Origin: Tragulus kanchil
Lineage: Eukaryota; Chordata; Mammalia; Artiodactyla; Tragulidae
Assembly: GCA_022376925.1 (NCBI GenBank)
Contig: JAIOJX010000032.1
Coordinates: forward strand, 171,641,979 to 171,705,978
Length of the DNA: 64,000 bases
Direction: 5' to 3'
Part shown: positions 60,751 through 64,000 of the stretch, in pieces
How the letters are laid out: each line of letters opens with the position of its first letter
How positions within the stretch are numbered: position 1 is the stretch's first letter
The notes under the pieces: generated by a model
Databases searched by the model: none
The model's input: the letters and a program-made list of their open reading frames with translations, nothing else
What the model was told of the DNA's origin: nothing
Made by a program: the position numbers and the translations under genes

Positions 60751-60754
60751 GTGC

Positions 60755-60952
60755 CCGTGTGCGTGCCTAGGCGCTCAGGCCCATCCGACTCTCTGGGTGG
60801 ACTGCGGCCACAGGCTCCTCTGCCCACCGCACTCAAGCACACTGGCCCGGGTTGCCAGTTCCTTCTCCAGAGATCCTCCTGGCGCAGGGATCAGACCTGC
60901 GTCTCCTGCACTGCAGGCAGGTTCTTTACCGCGGAGCCACCAGGGGAGCTGA
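60755..60952 (-). mobile_element. Bov-tA SINE
   Basis: Complement: CCAGTTCCTTCTCCAGAGAT, GCGCAGGGATCAGACCTGCG and TTTACCGCGGAGCCACCAGG. Confidence 0.88.
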
Positions 60953-61325
60953 GGGACACACGGGGCCCCTTGCAAAGGGAAAGGGAGGAGGGGAAGACTG
61001 GAAGAAACGGAACCCCGTCTGAAAGAGCCCAGGACGCCCGCTCCACCGCAGGGCTGCGAGGTCTGAGGTCGGGGCAGGGTGGGGGTGAACTCAGATACAC
61101 CAGCCACACCAGATGGACACCACTTGCCTGAAAACGTTCATATTTCCCCAAAGACAAAAAACGCAAACCCAGATAACTAAAACGGAGGGCAGTAAGAGAC
61201 ACTTGAAAAAACCCCACACAGGGAAACATCTTAGAAGACCTGAGACTTTCTCACCCTCAGTGTACCTACCCTAAGTCAAAAGCTGTTTATGAAAAACTGG
61301 AAAGTGAGTTTTTAAGAACGGTTAC

Positions 61326-61391
61326 CTCTGGGTCTATTACGTCTTGTCCTTCTTTTGAACTTTTTCCACTTTTCCCTGCTTTGGGTGATTC
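61326..61391 (-). CDS. PPP2R5C: PPP2R5C exon 2, long isoform
   Basis: This 66-base minus-strand exon is flanked by a TTTTTCCCAG acceptor and a GTAACC donor. It encodes exactly 22 codons, ESPKAGKSGKSSKEGQ followed by DVIDPE. It follows exon 1 in phase 0 and ends in phase 0. The Lys/Ser-rich stretch belongs to the variable, disordered N-terminal tail that distinguishes B56 isoforms and precedes the HEAT-like repeat core. It is too short to appear as a long open frame and was found by looking for the continuation of MPNKNKKEK. It lies just outside the duplicated block that starts at 61742, so it is present once. The next exon, at 43933-44095, starts in the matching phase. Confidence 0.9.
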
Positions 61392-61741
61392 CTGGGAAAA
61401 ACATCAAGCAGAACCAATTAGGCTTCTCAGTTTTTAGAGACTGCTAAACATCAGATAAACCAAAATGCAGTTTCACAAGTATTTATGCAATTGAACTATG
61501 ACTTCTGACAGCCTTCATCAATACCGTCAAGAAATTCTACCTCATACGGTTGAGTTAGAGACCCCGTACTGCCACGCGGAACCCTGCCACCCACCCACCC
61601 GATTTGAGAGTCTCCTTGTTCTCTTCGTCTGCATTATCTGGCGCTCAAAACTTGAAGCATAAACAGGTAAAGGCACATTTATACCATGCACTCAGCATCT
61701 TGAGGGATGCACATCACACCCTTTTTTCCCTTCCCACACTA
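61392..61741. other. Intron 1 of PPP2R5C (long form), unique
   Basis: This is short intron sequence between exon 2 and the CpG island. No other feature is seen. Confidence 0.6.
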
Positions 61742-62333
61742 AACTCTGGGAGCGAGGATTTCTGGGGTGATTCTGAAACGCTACAGAGCTCCACCTGAAG
61801 CAAAACCAATCCCCCACCCCCCCATATGCAAACGCAGCCATCGCAGCTGCCGCCGCCACCCAGGATAATAATAGTATTTCAGAGCCCCCGAGCATCCCTC
61901 CGGAGGGCAACAGTTTTTCCTAAGCACCAAGCCAGGTCCCCTCGCTGCCCTTTCCCCTGGCCAGGGGTCCCTGCTAGGCGCCTGCACCCCCGCCCCTGAA
62001 GCCCTCGTCCAGGCGTCTGCGAGGACGGGTCAACCACCTCCGCCGCCCCACCTGCCCGCTCACGCTCGTCGCGCGCGCTGCTCGGGGATGGGAGCCCCCG
62101 CCGCCCCCAACCCCGGCCGCGCCCCCCGCGGCCCGTCGGGACCCCAGTCCCGGCCTCGGCTCCGGCGCCCCCGGTGCCCCGCCGCCCCCGCCCCCAGCCC
62201 GAGGGCGCCCCGGCCCCCGCGGGATCTCGGAGCCCCGCCGGGCCCCGCTCCCGGGCAGTTAGCTCCCCGCGGCCCTCCGTGCGGCCCCTTCCCCTCCCCG
62301 CCGCCCCGTCCGGCGGCCCGGGCCCCGACTCAC

Positions 62334-62360
62334 TTTCTCCTTCTTGTTTTTATTCGGCAT
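62334..62360 (-). CDS. PPP2R5C: PPP2R5C coding exon 1, long isoform (first copy)
   Basis: This is the first coding exon of the long isoform of the PP2A B56-gamma regulatory subunit, which directs the PP2A core enzyme to substrates. Read on the minus strand it encodes MPNKNKKEK and then meets a GTGAGT splice donor after the last AAA codon. The start codon has G at -3. Joined in frame to the exon at 61326-61391 it gives the basic N-terminus MPNKNKKEK-ESPKAGKSG, which I recognise as the PPP2R5C long-isoform start; PPP2R5D begins similarly (MPYKLKKEK) but does not match the rest. The exon sits inside a CpG island. It lies in a duplicated block, so an identical exon appears at 63468-63494; only one should be real. 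The recognition is from memory of the family, not from an alignment. Confidence 0.9.
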
Positions 62361-62400
62361 GGCTGGCGCGGACCGCCGCCGCCTCCCCCGCTGCCTGCCC

Positions 62401-62570
62401 CAGCAGCAGCAGCAGCAGCAGCACCCCCGCCCCGGCCGTCGCGCCCTCCCCGGCCGCCGCCGCCGCCGCCGCCGCCCGGGGACTGAGTCGTTTGCTCGCT
62501 CGCGGTTCCCCTTTTCCAGGCTCCCAACGCCTGCGGCAGCCGCGGCGGCGGCGGCGGCGGCGGCGGCGGC
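62401..62570. repeat. Triplet repeat cluster in the PPP2R5C 5' UTR
   Basis: Three short triplet runs lie close together: (CAG)7 at 62401-62421, (GCC)8 at 62453-62476 and (CGG)9 at 62543-62569 on the plus strand. On the transcript they read as CTG, GGC and CCG. The same counts recur in the duplicate copy (63537-63704). The runs are short and would probably be stable. Confidence 0.85.
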
Positions 62571-63093
62571 TTCTCTCCGCCCCTCCCCCGGGCCGCCCTG
62601 CCCCTCCCGCCCCTCCTCGCCCCTCCCCAGACCTCGGCCAGCCCCGCCCCCAGGCCGCGGTCCCGCCCCGCCCCGCCCCGCGACGGCCCCGCCCCGCCGC
62701 CCTCCAGGCGCCCCGCCATTGGCCGAAGCGCCCTCACGTGCCCTAACGCTCTCCGGCGTTCCTCTCCTGCGCGCGGCCTTCGTCTGCGTCGCCGCGCTCG
62801 GCTCGGGTCCGTCTCCGGCAGTGCAGAAACGGTGGCCGGTGAGTCGAATCGAGCTTGGGAGGAGCGTGCGGCTGCAACTCTGGGAGCGAGGATTTCTGGG
62901 GTGATTCTGAAACGCTACAGAGCTCCACCTGAAGCAAAACCAATCCCCCACCCCCCCATATGCAAACGCAGCCATCGCAGCTGCCGCCGCCACCCAGGAT
63001 AATAATAGTATTTCAGAGCCCCCGAGCATCCCTCCGGAGGGCAACAGTTTTTCCTAAGCACCAAGCCAGGTCCCCTCGCTGCCCTTTCCCCTG

Positions 63094-64000
63094 GCCAGGG
63101 GTCCCTGCTAGGCGCCTGCACCCCCGCCCCTGAAGCCCTCGTCCAGGCGTCTGCGAGGACGGGTCAACCACCTCCGCCGCCCCACCTGCCCGCTCACGCT
63201 CGTCGCGCGCGCTGCTCGGGGATGGGAGCCCCCGCCGCCCCCAACCCCGGCCGCGCCCCCCGCGGCCCGTCGGGACCCCAGTCCCGGCCTCGGCTCCGGC
63301 GCCCCCGGTGCCCCGCCGCCCCCGCCCCCAGCCCGAGGGCGCCCCGGCCCCCGCGGGATCTCGGAGCCCCGCCGGGCCCCGCTCCCGGGCAGTTAGCTCC
63401 CCGCGGCCCTCCGTGCGGCCCCTTCCCCTCCCCGCCGCCCCGTCCGGCGGCCCGGGCCCCGACTCACTTTCTCCTTCTTGTTTTTATTCGGCATGGCTGG
63501 CGCGGACCGCCGCCGCCTCCCCCGCTGCCTGCCCCCAGCAGCAGCAGCAGCAGCAGCACCCCCGCCCCGGCCGTCGCGCCCTCCCCGGCCGCCGCCGCCG
63601 CCGCCGCCGCCCGGGGACTGAGTCGTTTGCTCGCTCGCGGTTCCCCTTTTCCAGGCTCCCAAAGGCTGCGGCAGCCGCGGCGGCGGCGGCGGCGGCGGCG
63701 GCGGCTTCTCTCCGCCCCTCCCCCGGGCCGCCCCGCCCCTCCCCGCCCCTCCTCGCCCCTCCCCAGACCTCGGCCAGCCCCGCCCCCAGGCCGCGGTCCC
63801 GCCCCGCCCCGCCCCCGCGACGGCCCCGCCCCGCCGCCCTCCAGGCGCCCCGCCATTGGCCGAAGCGCCCTCACGTGCCCTAACGCTCTCCGGCGTTCCC
63901 TCTCCTGCGCGCGGCCTTCGTCTGCGTCGCCGCGCTCCGGCTCGGGTCCGTCTCCGGCAGTGCAGAAACGGTGGCCGGTGAGTCGAATCGAGCTTGGGGA
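63094..64000 (-). promoter_or_regulatory. PPP2R5C: Duplicate of the PPP2R5C CpG-island promoter
   Basis: This repeats the promoter block with the same GC boxes, inverted CCAAT, E-box and triplet runs. It differs from the first copy by small indels in C and G runs and a short mismatch patch near 63660. It runs off the right edge of the window. It is probably the same DNA represented twice. Confidence 0.8.
63468..63494 (-). CDS. PPP2R5C: PPP2R5C coding exon 1, duplicate copy (probable assembly artefact)
   Basis: This is a second identical copy of the MPNKNKKEK exon with the same GTGAGT donor, 1134 bases to the right of the first. The whole surrounding CpG island is repeated with it. The right copy is the one joined to the true upstream flank, and the left copy the one joined to intron 1, so the two together most likely represent one exon in an uncollapsed overlap. 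A genuine tandem duplication of promoter plus exon 1 is formally possible but unlikely given fifteen similar blocks elsewhere in the window. Confidence 0.85.

Larger units (their letters stand above)
61960..62870 (-). promoter_or_regulatory. PPP2R5C: PPP2R5C upstream CpG-island promoter and 5' UTR
   Basis: This is a very GC- and CpG-rich stretch surrounding exon 1. It holds several GC boxes of the CCGCCCC type (62580-62700), an inverted CCAAT box (ATTGG at 62718-62722) and a CACGTG E-box (62735-62740). There is no TATA box at a convincing position, as usual for broad CpG-island promoters of housekeeping genes. The presumed 5' UTR, 62361 to roughly 62700, contains (CAG)7, (GCC)8 and (CGG)9 runs on the plus strand. 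The transcription start site cannot be fixed from sequence. Confidence 0.85.
61742..64000. repeat. Tandem ~1.1-kb duplication 16 (offset 1134), contains exon 1 and CpG island
   Basis: Bases 61742-62875 recur as 62876-64000, and the second copy runs to the window edge. The block includes PPP2R5C coding exon 1 and most of its promoter. Confidence 0.95.

Noticed and set aside
62259..63044. A 261-codon minus-strand frame ending in MPNKNKKEK
   Set aside because: Its upstream half crosses the artificial junction near 62875, and its downstream end reads through the splice donor. Only the last 9 codons before the donor are supported as coding.
4473..64000. Interpretation of the ~1.1-kb repeats as a satellite, amplified gene cluster or novel periodic element
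   Set aside because: Each block has different content and only two copies, with no common sequence at the boundaries. They share length only, which points to a technical origin.
1..64000. CRISPR arrays, phage or bacterial defence systems, integrons, operons
   Set aside because: No short regularly spaced repeats, ribosome-binding sites or long prokaryotic frames occur; the DNA is mammalian intron with SINEs and LINEs.

Overview
This is a window of ruminant (pecoran) nuclear DNA. The call rests on interspersed repeats restricted to this group: BovB (RTE) LINE fragments, Bov-tA and Bov-A SINEs, and many CHR/ART2-type tRNA-derived SINEs, plus L1 and MIR debris, CA and TA microsatellites and a vertebrate CpG-island promoter. 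Nothing looks bacterial, phage or organellar. The species cannot be fixed from the sequence alone.

The one gene I can support is the 5' part of PPP2R5C, which encodes the B56-gamma regulatory subunit of protein phosphatase 2A. It lies on the minus strand and is read from right to left. The upstream promoter is a CpG island at about 62.0-62.87 kb with coding exon 1 (MPNKNKKEK) at 62334-62360. Exon 2 is at 61326-61391 and exon 3 at 43933-44095. An alternative first exon for the short isoform ([10 protein letters not shown]...) is at 6530-6623, with its own CCAAT-bearing promoter just upstream (6624-6800). Exon 3 and the alternative first exon both end one base into an Asp codon, so they can feed the same next exon, which must lie left of the window. 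Everything else is intron filled with repeats.

The most striking structure is not biological in the usual sense. Sixteen separate blocks of 1.05-1.15 kb are each present twice, head to tail, with near-perfect identity and almost constant length. They cut across introns, exons, SINEs, LINEs and the promoter. At several junctions the last few tens of bases of the left copy are garbled relative to the right copy, and the copies differ by homopolymer indels. The best explanation is uncollapsed overlaps in the assembly (contig ends or gap-fill reads). If so, the true locus is about 46 kb, not 64 kb. The blocks falsely duplicate exon 1 and exon 3 and triplicate the alternative first exon; two of those three copies carry a one-base deletion that would break the reading frame.

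Layout from left to right: intron with old DNA-transposon remains (1-4472); the three-copy alternative first exon (4473-8545); intron with SINEs and antisense L1 (8.5-16.6 kb); a GC-rich intronic block with SINEs and a CA repeat (16.6-22.0 kb); SINE and unique intron (22-31.7 kb); L1, BovB and nested SINEs (31.7-40.2 kb); L1-like and unique intron (40.2-43.9 kb); exon 3, twice (43.9-45.2 kb); intron (45.2-61.3 kb); exon 2 and exon 1 with CpG island, twice (61.3-64.0 kb). I found no credible novel system; the items worth following up are the duplication artefact, the alternative promoters, the SINE subfamily and the 5' UTR triplet repeats.
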